Source: Lachnospiraceae bacterium
Lineage (GTDB): Bacteria > Bacillota > Clostridia > Lachnospirales > Lachnospiraceae
NCBI GenBank assembly: GCA_017550425.1
Contig: JAFZPG010000004.1
Location: 1 to 64,000, forward strand
Direction of reading: 5' to 3'
DNA: 64,000 nucleotides
Numbering within the stretch: the stretch's first letter is position 1; each line of letters starts with the position of its first letter. Under the pieces are notes generated by a model, which worked only from the letters and a program-made list of their open reading frames with translations, was not told the origin of the DNA and ran no database searches. The translations under genes and the position numbers were made by a program. This document shows, piece by piece, positions 1 through 7,394 of the stretch.

Positions 1-10
1 CCCGAGGAAT

Positions 11-262
11 GGCAGGAAAAGCGAACAAAAGGGTTAGAAATGCTGAATTTGTTCGCCGGCCGAGCCGATAATTGCCAGAGGGATGGCGGAAAAAGCGAAC
101 AAAAGGGTTAGAAATGCTGAATTTGTTCGCCAGCCGAGCCGGTAATTGCCAGAGGGAAGGCAGGAAAAGCGAACAAAAGGGGCTGAAAAGCTGAATTTGT
201 TCGCCTGTCGAGCCGGACATAGCCCGAGGGAAGGCAGGAAAAGCGAACAAAAGGGCCTGAAA
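11..262. repeat. Hairpin array 1: 74-bp tandem units
   Basis: The units begin at 11, 85, 159 and 233, an exact 74-bp period. The fourth unit is truncated and its right arm is degraded. Each of the first three holds an inverted repeat, GCGAACAAA facing TTTGTTCGC (first copy 21-56), with an 18-nt loop. The hairpins are separated by about 38 nt of also-conserved sequence containing GCCAGAGGGA. No T-run follows, so they are not ordinary terminators. The array ends roughly 125 bp before a nuclease-like gene. The rest of the gap (263-388) holds only that gene's ribosome binding site. The function is unknown. Confidence 0.85.
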
Positions 263-388
263 AGGCGAATAATGGTGTAGAAGGAGGTGACTGAACAGGT
301 TACATGGGAATGAAGAAATCGTCATAGGGGAGAGCCGACATCGGGGATGAGTCGACTCATGATAATTCAGTAAATATAGGGAGGTTTG

Positions 389-1195
389 ATGTTTAGGGAA
401 AAAGATATAAAAAAAGAAATAGAGACTTTAGAGAGTCAATTAAGGAGTGTTTCTTCCGAGTTGGAAAAGATCACTCCGTTGGTCCCTGAAGGAGCCGGCC
501 TTCGCGTGATCCGTCGTGGCGGAGGTTATCAATATTTTATGAGGCATCAGGGCTCAAAACCAACAGGGGACTATATACAAAAAAAGAATAAGGAAAAAGC
601 GGAAGTTCTGGCTCAGATCGAATATGATCGAAAGCTGATCAAGAATATAGAACAGCAGATCGCGGGATTGAAACAGCTATGCGCTTTCTCGTCAGATCCA
701 TTTGATCATACGTTTGATCAGATGGTTTCAGGAAAAAGGGAGCTGATCCGCCCCCATCGTTTATCGGATGAAACTTATATCCGCGAATGGAAGAAGAAAG
801 ACTATACGGGTCCGGAGTTCGGTGAAAAAGCACCGGAGTATTATACGAGACAGGGATTACGGGTTCGGTCGAAGTCTGAAGTGATCATAGCAGATATTTT
901 GGATGAAATGTCCGTTTCGTTTTTATATGAAAAGCCGTTGCAGATCGGGGCGGGGACAGTCTATCCGGATTTTACGCTGTTGAACATAAGAGAACGAAGA
1001 GAGTTGTATTGGGAACATTTCGGAATGATGGACGACATGGAATATCGGAATCACGCGTTCCTGAAGATACGGAAATATGAATCGTCTTTTCGGCGCAGTT
1101 CGCTGATCTGGACGTTTGAAACCGAAAGATTTCCGCTGAATACAAAAACGATTCGGAACATGGTGACAGATCTGAAAGCGGATCTGGGATATTGA
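389..1195 (+). CDS. PD-(D/E)XK nuclease-like protein
   Basis: This 268-residue protein has a probable nuclease core in its C-terminal half. Visible elements are a helix with RSKSEVIIADIL (Glu about 164), then YPDFTLL (Asp about 194) on a strand, then YWEHFG (Glu about 209). This E / PD / E-H order is typical of PD-(D/E)XK-fold enzymes. The N-terminal half is charged and predicted helical or coiled-coil (about residues 4-30 and 65-97), around a conserved-looking GLRVIRRGGGYQYF segment. ATG 389 is preceded by GGGAGG at 379-384; a TTG one codon upstream is less likely. It stands alone, behind hairpin array 1 and before a terminator. The fold is inferred from motifs. I do not know the substrate; a repeat-associated or house-cleaning endonuclease is possible. 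Confidence 0.7.
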   Translation: MFREKDIKKEIETLESQLRSVSSELEKITPLVPEGAGLRVIRRGGGYQYFMRHQGSKPTGDYIQKKNKEKAEVLAQIEYDRKLIKNIEQQIAGLKQLCAFSSDPFDHTFDQMVSGKRELIRPHRLSDETYIREWKKKDYTGPEFGEKAPEYYTRQGLRVRSKSEVIIADILDEMSVSFLYEKPLQIGAGTVYPDFTLLNIRERRELYWEHFGMMDDMEYRNHAFLKIRKYESSFRRSSLIWTFETERFPLNTKTIRNMVTDLKADLGY

Positions 1196-1237
1196 CGATG
1201 AAGAAATGACTTGAAAAATAATATTGATTCATTTATA

Positions 1238-1271
1238 CTTAGAGGTGGTGCTTTTTGCCTCTAAGTTTTTT
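1238..1271 (+). terminator. Rho-independent terminator after the nuclease-like gene
   Basis: The stem CTTAGAGG/CCTCTAAG with a 12-nt loop is followed by six Ts. It separates the nuclease-like gene from the peptidase gene. Confidence 0.85.
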
Positions 1272-1337
1272 AGCGTTGTAGGATCGTGAATGAACGGACT
1301 ATGGAGAGCACTGCTTACATAGAAGGAGCATAAAAGG

Positions 1338-2897
1338 ATGAAATATGGGATGAAAACAAAGCTTGCGGCAGCAGTTGTTTCGCTGCTTCTCGCATGTGCG
1401 CTGTTTCTTCAGGGAATAGGTTTTTCCGGCTTGCGGTTCGCCACACAGGATGTGTACGCGGACGAAGTCTACGGCGAGAAAGCCTATGAATACATGAAAA
1501 AACTGAGTCAGGAGTATTCTTTTCGTATCTCGACCACGGAAGCGAACGCCAACTGCCGTGAATGGCTGAAGGGGTTGGTGACCGGTTGGGGATACAAGGT
1601 AACGACCTGTGAGTTCAGCGGCGACAGCCCGCACGGATGGGGGCCGTTCTCCGGCGAGAGCCTGATCTTCGATAAGAAGGGACAGTCGGATTACATCCTT
1701 TTGATCAGTGCGCATTATGATGGCGCCTGGTCGGCAGCTTGCGACGATAACGGTTCCGGTGTCGGCATTCTGATGGAAAATGCGGAACGCGTCGCGAAGA
1801 TGGACCTGCCTTACACCATCCGTTTTGCGTTGTTTGACGGCGAGGAGACGGGATGCATGGGCAGCTCGGCCTATGTTGCTTCCTTGCCTAAAGAAGAGAT
1901 GGACCGCATCGTGTGCGTCATCAACGTGGACAGCGTAGCGGCCGGCGACAACCTGATGATCTACAGCGGCAACTACAATGCCGAGACCAATACATTTTCC
2001 GAGTTGTGGCCGTTATACAGCATGATGGAGTTGGCGGACGAATACGATGTCAAACTTTCGATGCATCCCGAGGTGAACGGAAATTTCCCGGTACCGACGA
2101 AGATGACCGGAAGCGACCATGCCGCATTTGCCGCGGCCGGGAAGCCTTACATCTACTTTGAGGCCAGCAACTGGATGGGCGGTGACTGGGACAATATGTA
2201 CCAGACCGACTCCCCATTGGTTCCCAAGGGAAAGATCATGCATAACGAGGAGTATGATAACTTCGAGTTTTTGGACACGAACTTCAGAGAGAGAGTTACA
2301 ACGCATCTGTCCGAAGTTTCACGGCTTGTATATGCGTCTATGATCGGCCATCTGAACATTCCGAAGGAAGCCTTCCCGGAGATCCAGCAGCCGACAACAA
2401 AAGCGCCTGAGGAGACGTCGGCGGATACGACCGATCCTTCCACGGAGACACCCGTAGAGAGCACACCTGCGGAAACTCCGACAGAGAAGACTACGGCAGC
2501 ACCGGAAACGCAGACGGATGCGTCAACTCCGGCATCGCAGGGCGAAAACGAGACATCGACCGAGGCCGAAACATCTACGGAGGCTGAGACATCTACGGAG
2601 GCTGAGACGACCACCGAGGACGAGACTACGACGGAGGCGGAGACCACGACCGAGGCGGAAACGACCACGGAGGCGGAAACGACGACTGTCGCACCTGCGA
2701 CCGAAGAGGAAACGACCACCGAAGAGACGATCGAAAAAGAGAAGAGCGGAAGCGGGTTGAACTGGCTCGGCATCGTTATAGCGGTCGTGATCGTGTTACT
2801 GGTAGGCTTCCTGATCTTCCTGTTCGTGCTCTCCATGATCCAGGAGCGTCGCGCGCAGAACCGCCGCGATAAGGGCGAAAAGAACGACAAACAGTAA
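1338..2897 (+). CDS. Membrane-anchored M28-family zinc metallopeptidase
   Basis: This 519-residue exported protein is probably an aminopeptidase. It has an N-terminal signal peptide (hydrophobic about 8-28). The M28 catalytic domain follows, with its metal ligands in order: SAHYDG (His126, Asp128), DDNGSG (Asp137), DGEETG (Glu169-170), NVDS (Asp198) and GSDHAAF (His261). A Thr/Glu/Pro-rich stalk of about 120 residues leads to a C-terminal transmembrane helix (about 475-500) and a basic cytoplasmic tail. It would sit outside the membrane, hydrolysing peptides released near the cell surface. The start has the ribosome binding site AAGGAGCATAAAAGG; ATG 1350 is an in-frame alternative. The fold and metal site are clear; the substrate is unknown. 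The next gene, 34 bp on, is also a membrane protein and may be cotranscribed. Confidence 0.88.
   Translation: MKYGMKTKLAAAVVSLLLACALFLQGIGFSGLRFATQDVYADEVYGEKAYEYMKKLSQEYSFRISTTEANANCREWLKGLVTGWGYKVTTCEFSGDSPHGWGPFSGESLIFDKKGQSDYILLISAHYDGAWSAACDDNGSGVGILMENAERVAKMDLPYTIRFALFDGEETGCMGSSAYVASLPKEEMDRIVCVINVDSVAAGDNLMIYSGNYNAETNTFSELWPLYSMMELADEYDVKLSMHPEVNGNFPVPTKMTGSDHAAFAAAGKPYIYFEASNWMGGDWDNMYQTDSPLVPKGKIMHNEEYDNFEFLDTNFRERVTTHLSEVSRLVYASMIGHLNIPKEAFPEIQQPTTKAPEETSADTTDPSTETPVESTPAETPTEKTTAAPETQTDASTPASQGENETSTEAETSTEAETSTEAETTTEDETTTEAETTTEAETTTEAETTTVAPATEEETTTEETIEKEKSGSGLNWLGIVIAVVIVLLVGFLIFLFVLSMIQERRAQNRRDKGEKNDKQ
2553..2687 (+). repeat. 18-bp coding tandem repeat (TEAETT units)
   Basis: About seven and a half copies of an 18-bp unit encode the hexapeptide T-E-A-E-T-S/T inside the stalk of the M28 peptidase. 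The DNA copies differ mainly at third positions. This is a flexible, acidic, possibly glycosylated spacer and a likely site of length variation. Confidence 0.9.
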
Positions 2898-2931
2898 TTC
2901 CATCATATAAAGAACGAGAGGGGGTATTCCT

Positions 2932-3609
2932 ATGCCGGAGAACATGAACGAAGAGAACGTTTCTATGGATGTCGCGGAGAAGAAGATCCCTTCCGTTTAT
3001 TTTGCTAATACCCTTAAGAATCGCCTGATAGCGCTCGGCGGCATCCTCTTCTTCTATATCGGCGGCGTGGCCCTTTTGGCGAATACGAGTCTCGTAAAGA
3101 GCGCGATCTTATCATTCCTGCTCAGTTTCGTTTTTTTAGGTGACCTTCTGGATGTAGTCATCTTCAGCCGCAAGAAGATCTACCGCATGCATTTTTTCCG
3201 GATTACGAGCACCATTAAACGCAAATTGATCACTATCTGTTCGACGTCGAAGGGAAAGTACGGCGACGAGGTCTACCTCTACGGGTATGGTTCTCACATG
3301 ACGATGCTTCGTTTCAAGCCGTTGTGGAAGAAACTGATGGAAGTGATCGGCATCCCGGAGGATGTGCAGGAGAAACTGGAGACCTGTGAAGGCGACCTGT
3401 ATGAAGAGCAGTTGACACCGGAACTTCATGTGCGCTCGGAACGTGCATTGATCGCATATTTGTTTCACGCGGAATACTATCTGACCATTGAGATCCGCCG
3501 TACATTGCCCGAGAGTTTTTACGAAGAGATGGCGGCCAATGAACGCCCGACCTTCCTGGATCAGGATGATGACGACGAGGAAGAAGAAACGGAAGAGAAA
3601 GAGCAGTAA
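2932..3609 (+). CDS. Two-helix membrane protein, unknown
   Basis: I do not recognise this 225-residue protein. Residues about 30-50 and 55-80 form two closely spaced hydrophobic helices, giving a short N-terminal segment, a membrane hairpin and a long cytoplasmic C-terminal domain of about 140 residues. The C-terminus is extremely acidic (QDDDDEEEETEEKEQ). The N-terminal 20 residues are also charged. A GAGGGGG ribosome binding site precedes ATG 2932. It lies 34 bp behind the M28 peptidase with no terminator between, so the two are probably an operon. The following promoter at 3631 belongs to infC. No catalytic motif is visible. Confidence 0.75.
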   Translation: MPENMNEENVSMDVAEKKIPSVYFANTLKNRLIALGGILFFYIGGVALLANTSLVKSAILSFLLSFVFLGDLLDVVIFSRKKIYRMHFFRITSTIKRKLITICSTSKGKYGDEVYLYGYGSHMTMLRFKPLWKKLMEVIGIPEDVQEKLETCEGDLYEEQLTPELHVRSERALIAYLFHAEYYLTIEIRRTLPESFYEEMAANERPTFLDQDDDDEEEETEEKEQ

Positions 3610-3630
3610 GAAAAAAATTACAAAATATGC

Positions 3631-3659
3631 TTGACAGCCGGAAAGAAACGTGGTATCAT
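3631..3659 (+). promoter_or_regulatory. Sigma-A-type promoter of infC-rpmI-rplT
   Basis: TTGACA (3631-3636), a 17-bp spacer, then TATCAT (3654-3659). It lies 219 bp before the infC start, leaving a long leader. Confidence 0.85.
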
Positions 3660-3660
3660 A

Positions 3661-3878
3661 CTCACGTTGATTTAACAAGCAAGCAGAGTTCATCTCTCAC
3701 CATAGCACGTATGCATCGCAAGATCGCATAGACTGTGACTACGGTTCATATCCGGAAAGGTTCGCGTGTGCGCGTTTATTTTCGGCTGTTATGAGTGATG
3801 GCTTGCATTGTTATGCAGGCTTTTTTTATTTCATTTTTGCTCCGGTTTCGGAGACTGCATCGAATGGAGGTGTCAGAC
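3661..3878 (+). promoter_or_regulatory. Long 5' leader of the infC operon, probable L20-type attenuator
   Basis: The roughly 215-nt untranslated leader between the promoter and infC contains a terminator hairpin at 3801-3827. This architecture is known for the L20 leader of Firmicutes, in which ribosomal protein L20 binds the leader and promotes premature termination. The assignment rests on position and terminator; I could not test the consensus fold. Confidence 0.6.
3801..3827 (+). terminator. Attenuator hairpin in the infC leader
   Basis: GCTTGCAT/ATGCAGGC (8 pairs, one G-T) with loop TGTT is followed directly by seven Ts. It lies before infC, so it must be read through for operon expression. 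Confidence 0.75.
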
Positions 3879-4388
3879 ATCAGCGAATTATTTATTAACG
3901 AACAGATCAGGGATAAAGAAGTCCGTGTCGTAGCAGAGGACGGATCCCAGCTTGGTATTATGTCCGCAAAGGAAGCCATGAAGCTTGCAAAAGAAGCGGA
4001 GCTTGACTTAGTCAAGATCGCCCCGATGGCGAAGCCTCCGGTTTGCAAGATCATCGATTATGGTAAGTATCGTTATGAACTTGCCCGCAAAGAAAAAGAA
4101 GCGAGAAAGAAGCAGAAGGTCATCGAGATCAAGGAGATCCAGATCCGGCCGAATATCGATACCAATGATCTGGACCGCAAGGTAAATGACGCCAAAAAGT
4201 TCCTGGAAAAAGGAAATAAGGTTAAGATGGTGATGCGTTTCCGTGGCCGTGAGATGGCATACATGGAGAAGTCCAAGAAACTTTTGGACCAGTGTGCCGA
4301 GGAACTGTCGGAGATCGCAGTCATCGAGAAACCTGCAAAAATCGAAGGAAGAAGCATCAGCTTGGTATTGGCCGAAAAGCGTTCCTGA
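3879..4388 (+). CDS. infC: Translation initiation factor IF-3
   Basis: IF-3 binds the 30S subunit, keeps it free of 50S and checks start-codon and initiator-tRNA selection. The protein is 169 residues, the usual family size. It has the N-terminal domain (FINEQIRDKEVRVV, then APMAKPPVCKIIDYGKYRYE), a lysine-rich linker helix (ARKEKEARKKQK) and the C-terminal domain (IQIRPNIDTNDLDRKV, VKMVMRFRGREM). I place the start at ATC 3879: a strong GGAGGTG (3867-3873) lies 5 nt upstream, and the protein then begins ISELFINEQ as in family members. The longer in-frame ATG at 3864 lies before that ribosome binding site. Non-AUG initiation of infC (AUU, AUC, AUA) is known and makes IF-3 autoregulatory. First gene of infC-rpmI-rplT. 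Confidence 0.95.
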   Translation: MSELFINEQIRDKEVRVVAEDGSQLGIMSAKEAMKLAKEAELDLVKIAPMAKPPVCKIIDYGKYRYELARKEKEARKKQKVIEIKEIQIRPNIDTNDLDRKVNDAKKFLEKGNKVKMVMRFRGREMAYMEKSKKLLDQCAEELSEIAVIEKPAKIEGRSISLVLAEKRS

Positions 4389-4427
4389 CGCCGTCGGTAC
4401 ATTCAATAGTATAGGAGGATTTAAATC

Positions 4428-4625
4428 ATGCCCAAGTTAAAAACAAAGCGCGCCGCTGCTAAGCGTTTTCAGAAAACCGCTTCCGGTCTTTTGAAGAGAA
4501 ATAAGGCTTATAAGAGTCATATCTTAACAAAGAAGTCGACGAAGAGAAAGAGAAATCTCAGAAAGTCCGCTATCACAGACGTGACCAATGTTAAGAATAT
4601 GAAGAAGGTTTTACCGTATTTATAA
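4428..4625 (+). CDS. rpmI: 50S ribosomal protein L35
   Basis: This 65-residue basic protein is a component of the large ribosomal subunit. The N-terminus [14 protein letters not shown], the centre [13 protein letters not shown] and the end MKKVLPYL match L35 across its whole length. ATG 4428 follows AGGAGG. It lies 39 bp after infC and 19 bp before rplT, the standard order in Firmicutes, so it should share the infC promoter and leader control. Confidence 0.97.
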   Translation: MPKLKTKRAAAKRFQKTASGLLKRNKAYKSHILTKKSTKRKRNLRKSAITDVTNVKNMKKVLPYL

Positions 4626-4644
4626 GATTTAGGAGGAATCAAAA

Positions 4645-5001
4645 ATGGCTAGAATTAAAGGCGGCTTAAACGCTAAGAAGAAGCATAATAAAGTTTTGAA
4701 GCTGGCAAAAGGTTACAGAGGTGCCAGATCCAAGCAGTATAGAGTAGCGAAGCAGTCTGTTATGCGTGCTCTTACATCCGCATACGCAGGCAGAAAAGAG
4801 AAGAAGAGACAGTTCAGACAGCTGTGGATCGCTCGTATCAACGCAGCATGCCGTATGAACGAGATCAGCTACAGCAAGTTCATGTATGGTCTTAAGCTGG
4901 CAGGCGTTGAGATGAACCGTAAGATCCTTGCGGATATGGCGATCAACGATGCAGAAGGCTTCACAAAGCTGACTGAGGTTGCTAAGGCTAAACTGGCTTA
5001 A
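4645..5001 (+). CDS. rplT: 50S ribosomal protein L20
   Basis: L20 is a 118-residue primary 23S rRNA-binding protein needed early in 50S assembly. It has the long basic N-terminal helix ([26 protein letters not shown] is split over its first 26 residues) and the globular C-terminal domain ([19 protein letters not shown], then [10 protein letters not shown]). In Firmicutes it also represses its own operon by binding the leader upstream of infC, which fits the long leader and attenuator seen here. AGGAGG precedes ATG 4645. A strong terminator closes the operon at 5021. Confidence 0.97.
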   Translation: MARIKGGLNAKKKHNKVLKLAKGYRGARSKQYRVAKQSVMRALTSAYAGRKEKKRQFRQLWIARINAACRMNEISYSKFMYGLKLAGVEMNRKILADMAINDAEGFTKLTEVAKAKLA

Positions 5002-5020
5002 TCGATCGTTCGCATAGTAT

Positions 5021-5055
5021 TCGGCTGTGGTGCTTTGGCGTCACGGCCGACCTTT
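5021..5055 (+). terminator. Terminator of the infC operon
   Basis: TCGGCTGTG/CACGGCCGA (9 pairs, one G-T) with a 12-nt loop, then CCTTTTT. It separates rplT from the tRNA promoter at 5078. Confidence 0.85.
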
Positions 5056-5077
5056 TTGCGAAAGTTTGAAAAAACGG

Positions 5078-5106
5078 TTGACAATCCCTTGCAAAGTCGC
5101 TATAAT
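5078..5106 (+). promoter_or_regulatory. Consensus promoter of the tRNA cluster
   Basis: A perfect TTGACA (5078-5083) and a perfect TATAAT (5101-5106) are 17 bp apart, 17 bp before tRNA-Asn. This strength is expected for a stable-RNA operon. Confidence 0.9.
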
Positions 5107-5123
5107 ATGCAAGGTAACAATTT

Positions 5124-5196
5124 TCCTCGATAGCTCAGTCGGTAGAGCACGCGGCTGTTAACCGCGCTGTCGTAGGTTCAAGTCCTACTCGGGGAG
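5124..5196 (+). tRNA. tRNA-Asn(GTT)
   Basis: The cloverleaf closes with acceptor TCCTCGA/TCGGGGA. The anticodon loop CTGTTAA reads GTT, for asparagine, on the stem CGCGG/CCGCG. The T-arm is GTAGG/CCTAC around TTCAAGT. CCA is not encoded. It is first of three tRNAs behind the consensus promoter. Confidence 0.95.
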
Positions 5197-5228
5197 CTTG
5201 AGATCATCGATCTCATACACAATCAGTT

Positions 5229-5302
5229 CGGAGCGTGGCTCAGTTTGGTAGAGCGTTCGGTTAGGGACCGAGAGGTCGCAGGTTCGAATCCTGTCGCCCC
5301 GA
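5229..5302 (+). tRNA. tRNA-Pro(AGG)
   Basis: The anticodon loop TTAGGGA has AGG at 34-36, so the tRNA decodes proline CCU, and wider if A34 becomes inosine. Acceptor CGGAGCG/CGCCCCG has an A-C mismatch at the fourth pair. C1-G72 is usual for bacterial tRNA-Pro. The T-arm is GCAGG/CCTGT around TTCGAAT. CCA is not encoded. A34 is uncommon in bacterial tRNAs other than Arg(ACG). Confidence 0.9.
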
Positions 5303-5374
5303 TTACTTTTGCGAAACATGTCCCGGCGACGGGACTTTCGTTTTTGCAAAGGTGGACGCTGCGTATCGCAGTTT

Positions 5375-5448
<74 letters not shown>

Positions 5449-5781
5449 CTTTTTTATGCCTTCATGAAACGTCGCAAAGCCGCATAAAATTTATTCTTTC
5501 GAAAGGAGCGGCTCAGCAAATCCATAGAGGTTTTTTGAAGAGTACAAACAAGAGTACAAACTTTAAAGGAAGAAGCAACTTACCGTTTTGGAAAGTTGCT
5601 TTTTTATTTCTATATGGTCATTGAACGAACAAGAAATATCCGAGGCATTGAAGAAACGATCTTCATCCTGATGGAACAGCTTGCCTTGTTTAAAATAATT
5701 TGCGGACATTCGTCTGTTGTCCACTATTGAACTTGCGTTTCAATAATTGCAAAATACTATCAGAAAACCAGAAAAAATTTG
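5449..5781. other. Gene-free junction between the tRNAs and the A+T-rich block
   Basis: I see no gene here. It contains an 11-bp direct repeat AGAGTACAAAC at 5539-5549 and 5551-5561, a terminator at 5574-5606, then A+T-rich sequence up to the promoter at 5782. The base composition changes clearly across this junction. The repeat may be a scar of integration, but no integrase remains. Confidence 0.5.
5574..5606 (+). terminator. Rho-independent terminator after the tRNA cluster
   Basis: AGCAACTT/AAGTTGCT with an 11-nt loop, followed by six Ts. It is the only strong terminator after tRNA-Arg. Confidence 0.85.
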
Positions 5782-5811
5782 TTGACGAATCAGACGGGGG
5801 GGGTGTACAAT
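5782..5811 (+). promoter_or_regulatory. Promoter of the secreted-protein gene
   Basis: TTGACG (5782-5787), an 18-bp spacer holding a run of eight or nine Gs, then TACAAT (5806-5811). The G-run in the spacer is unusual and could be a slippage (phase-variation) site. Confidence 0.65.
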
Positions 5812-5892
5812 AGTATTATGTTGAAAAATGAACGTATTGTTATCAAATGACGAACAGCATGATACTTGAATAAACAGGAGGAATGTACTAAA

Positions 5893-6717
5893 ATGAAAGG
5901 GATAAAAGAAGCACTTAAACGAATAGTATTGTTTGTTTTCGCAGTGGCTGTAACGATTTCTGCGACCACACCTGAGAAGGCAGAGGCGTTGTCAACAATT
6001 CCGGTTTGCACTGGAGCATCTCCGTATGATGTCTACCATTATGACACTAGTGTATACAATACTGCATGGATGAGAGATATGGTGCATGTACCGATTAAAA
6101 CTGGAGCCGGAGGAATAATTGGATCATATTTCTTTGTGTGTGGTTTAGCTCGAGCGAAAGGGACTGACAATTATATTCTTATGGTACGGCAAATCATGGA
6201 ACCTTCAGTCTCGGCAGTACGATATAAGAAGTTATCCGGAGGAAAATATTCTTATGCTTACGGGTTAAGTGAATATTGTGGGTTTGTTACACAGCTTCCT
6301 TCCTTAGACGACTTTACACCGAAGAAACTCCCTTCGGATAATGTTATCTCGGTAAGTTTGGGAGCTTCTACGGACAAATCTAAGACTATCGGATTGTCAT
6401 ATGATATTAAAAAGTCAGATCTGTCTTTCACCACTGTTTGTAGTACAGCAGATGGCATATATGGTATGCTTTATGATTACGAAGTGCATGTAGTGAATCC
6501 CTTTTATAGTAATGCATATTTCAGGGAGTGGTCAGATCAAAACAGCATGGCGAAGTTCCATACAAATAACGCTTCAATATATCTAAACATAACATATATA
6601 GCGCGATTCGGAGCTAGTTCTTCAAATACAGCTAAATCCTATGATGTCATTACGGGGAAGTTATTTGAAAAAAGCGGAACGTTGTCACTGAGTTTTCCGG
6701 CTATATCTAGACAATAA
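5893..6717 (+). CDS. Secreted protein of unknown function
   Basis: I do not recognise this 274-residue protein. A typical signal peptide occupies residues 1-32: basic MKGIKEALKR, a hydrophobic core IVLFVFAVAVTI, and a likely cut after KAEA. The mature part is rich in Tyr, Ser, Gly and Thr with alternating strand-like segments, suggesting a beta-rich extracellular domain. No catalytic motif or anchor is visible. ATG 5893 is preferred over an in-frame ATG at 5866 because AGGAGG (5876-5881) lies between them. Base composition is A+T-rich like the next two genes and unlike the flanks, which suggests joint acquisition. It may be a substrate or partner of the ABC transporter downstream; that is inference. 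Confidence 0.75.
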   Translation: MKGIKEALKRIVLFVFAVAVTISATTPEKAEALSTIPVCTGASPYDVYHYDTSVYNTAWMRDMVHVPIKTGAGGIIGSYFFVCGLARAKGTDNYILMVRQIMEPSVSAVRYKKLSGGKYSYAYGLSEYCGFVTQLPSLDDFTPKKLPSDNVISVSLGASTDKSKTIGLSYDIKKSDLSFTTVCSTADGIYGMLYDYEVHVVNPFYSNAYFREWSDQNSMAKFHTNNASIYLNITYIARFGASSSNTAKSYDVITGKLFEKSGTLSLSFPAISRQ

Positions 6718-6745
6718 GATACTGGTTTATAGAAATGGAGTTTAA

Positions 6746-7330
6746 ATGCAGGAATCAAAAAGAGGACATATTTGGTTAGGATTGGGGATAGCATTTTTTT
6801 TTGCTGTCTGTTGCTTGATCGTGTACATCTTGGTGGTAAATAGCGGACCTGAGGAGAAAAATGGGATACAGTACCTAAATGAGGATGTAGATTTTGTTTG
6901 CTTGGTCTATGGCGATGATTATGACATGGGCGAGCTTGATTCAGAGAGGGTTGCCGATATTGACACAGAAAGCGTGCTTCGTGACAACGACTATGTTTAT
7001 TTAATTATGTTCGATTTGAGCGGAAAAGGAAATATAACTCGTGAAGATGCATTCCGTTTGGTAGAACTGGCGAATAAGAATCCCAATTTTAACTTCTTCT
7101 ATGTTGGAAGTTCGGCTATGGGTTTTTTTCAAGAGGCACGAGACGCTACCTCCCAACCAGTTACAGATACTCTTATTTGGGGATATTGCTATCAACGCAT
7201 TGACCATTTTGGACAATTATTATTGTGGACGCAGGAAGACTTAGACGATCCTAATTGTATTCCGGAGGTGGATATACCTCAATTTATTGAAACGGCAATT
7301 CTTGGTATCGTAAGAGAAAACGAGAAATAA
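6746..7330 (+). CDS. Single-pass membrane-anchored protein, unknown
   Basis: This 194-residue protein was not recognised. One N-terminal transmembrane helix or uncleaved signal anchor (about residues 10-32, WLGLGIAFFFAVCCLIVYIL) is followed by an acidic extracellular domain of about 160 residues. The domain has many Asp/Glu (DDYDMGELDSERV) and an alternating beta/alpha pattern (YVYLIMFDLSG, FNFFYVGSS). The start lies 29 bp after the secreted-protein gene, and a weak terminator-like hairpin follows before the ABC transporter gene. The three genes read as one A+T-rich cassette. An accessory or immunity-type role is possible but not shown by the sequence. Confidence 0.65.
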   Translation: MQESKRGHIWLGLGIAFFFAVCCLIVYILVVNSGPEEKNGIQYLNEDVDFVCLVYGDDYDMGELDSERVADIDTESVLRDNDYVYLIMFDLSGKGNITREDAFRLVELANKNPNFNFFYVGSSAMGFFQEARDATSQPVTDTLIWGYCYQRIDHFGQLLLWTQEDLDDPNCIPEVDIPQFIETAILGIVRENEK

Positions 7331-7345
7331 AACCGTATTGCAAGA

Positions 7346-7376
7346 GCCACCGGTTGTATTATCGGTGGCCTCTTTG
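7346..7376 (+). terminator. Hairpin before the ABC transporter gene
   Basis: GCCACCG/CGGTGGC with a 10-nt loop, followed by the short pyrimidine tract CTCTTT. It is probably a weak terminator that lowers expression of the transporter relative to the upstream genes. Confidence 0.5.
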
Positions 7377-7394
7377 CTTTATGTAGGAGAAGAC

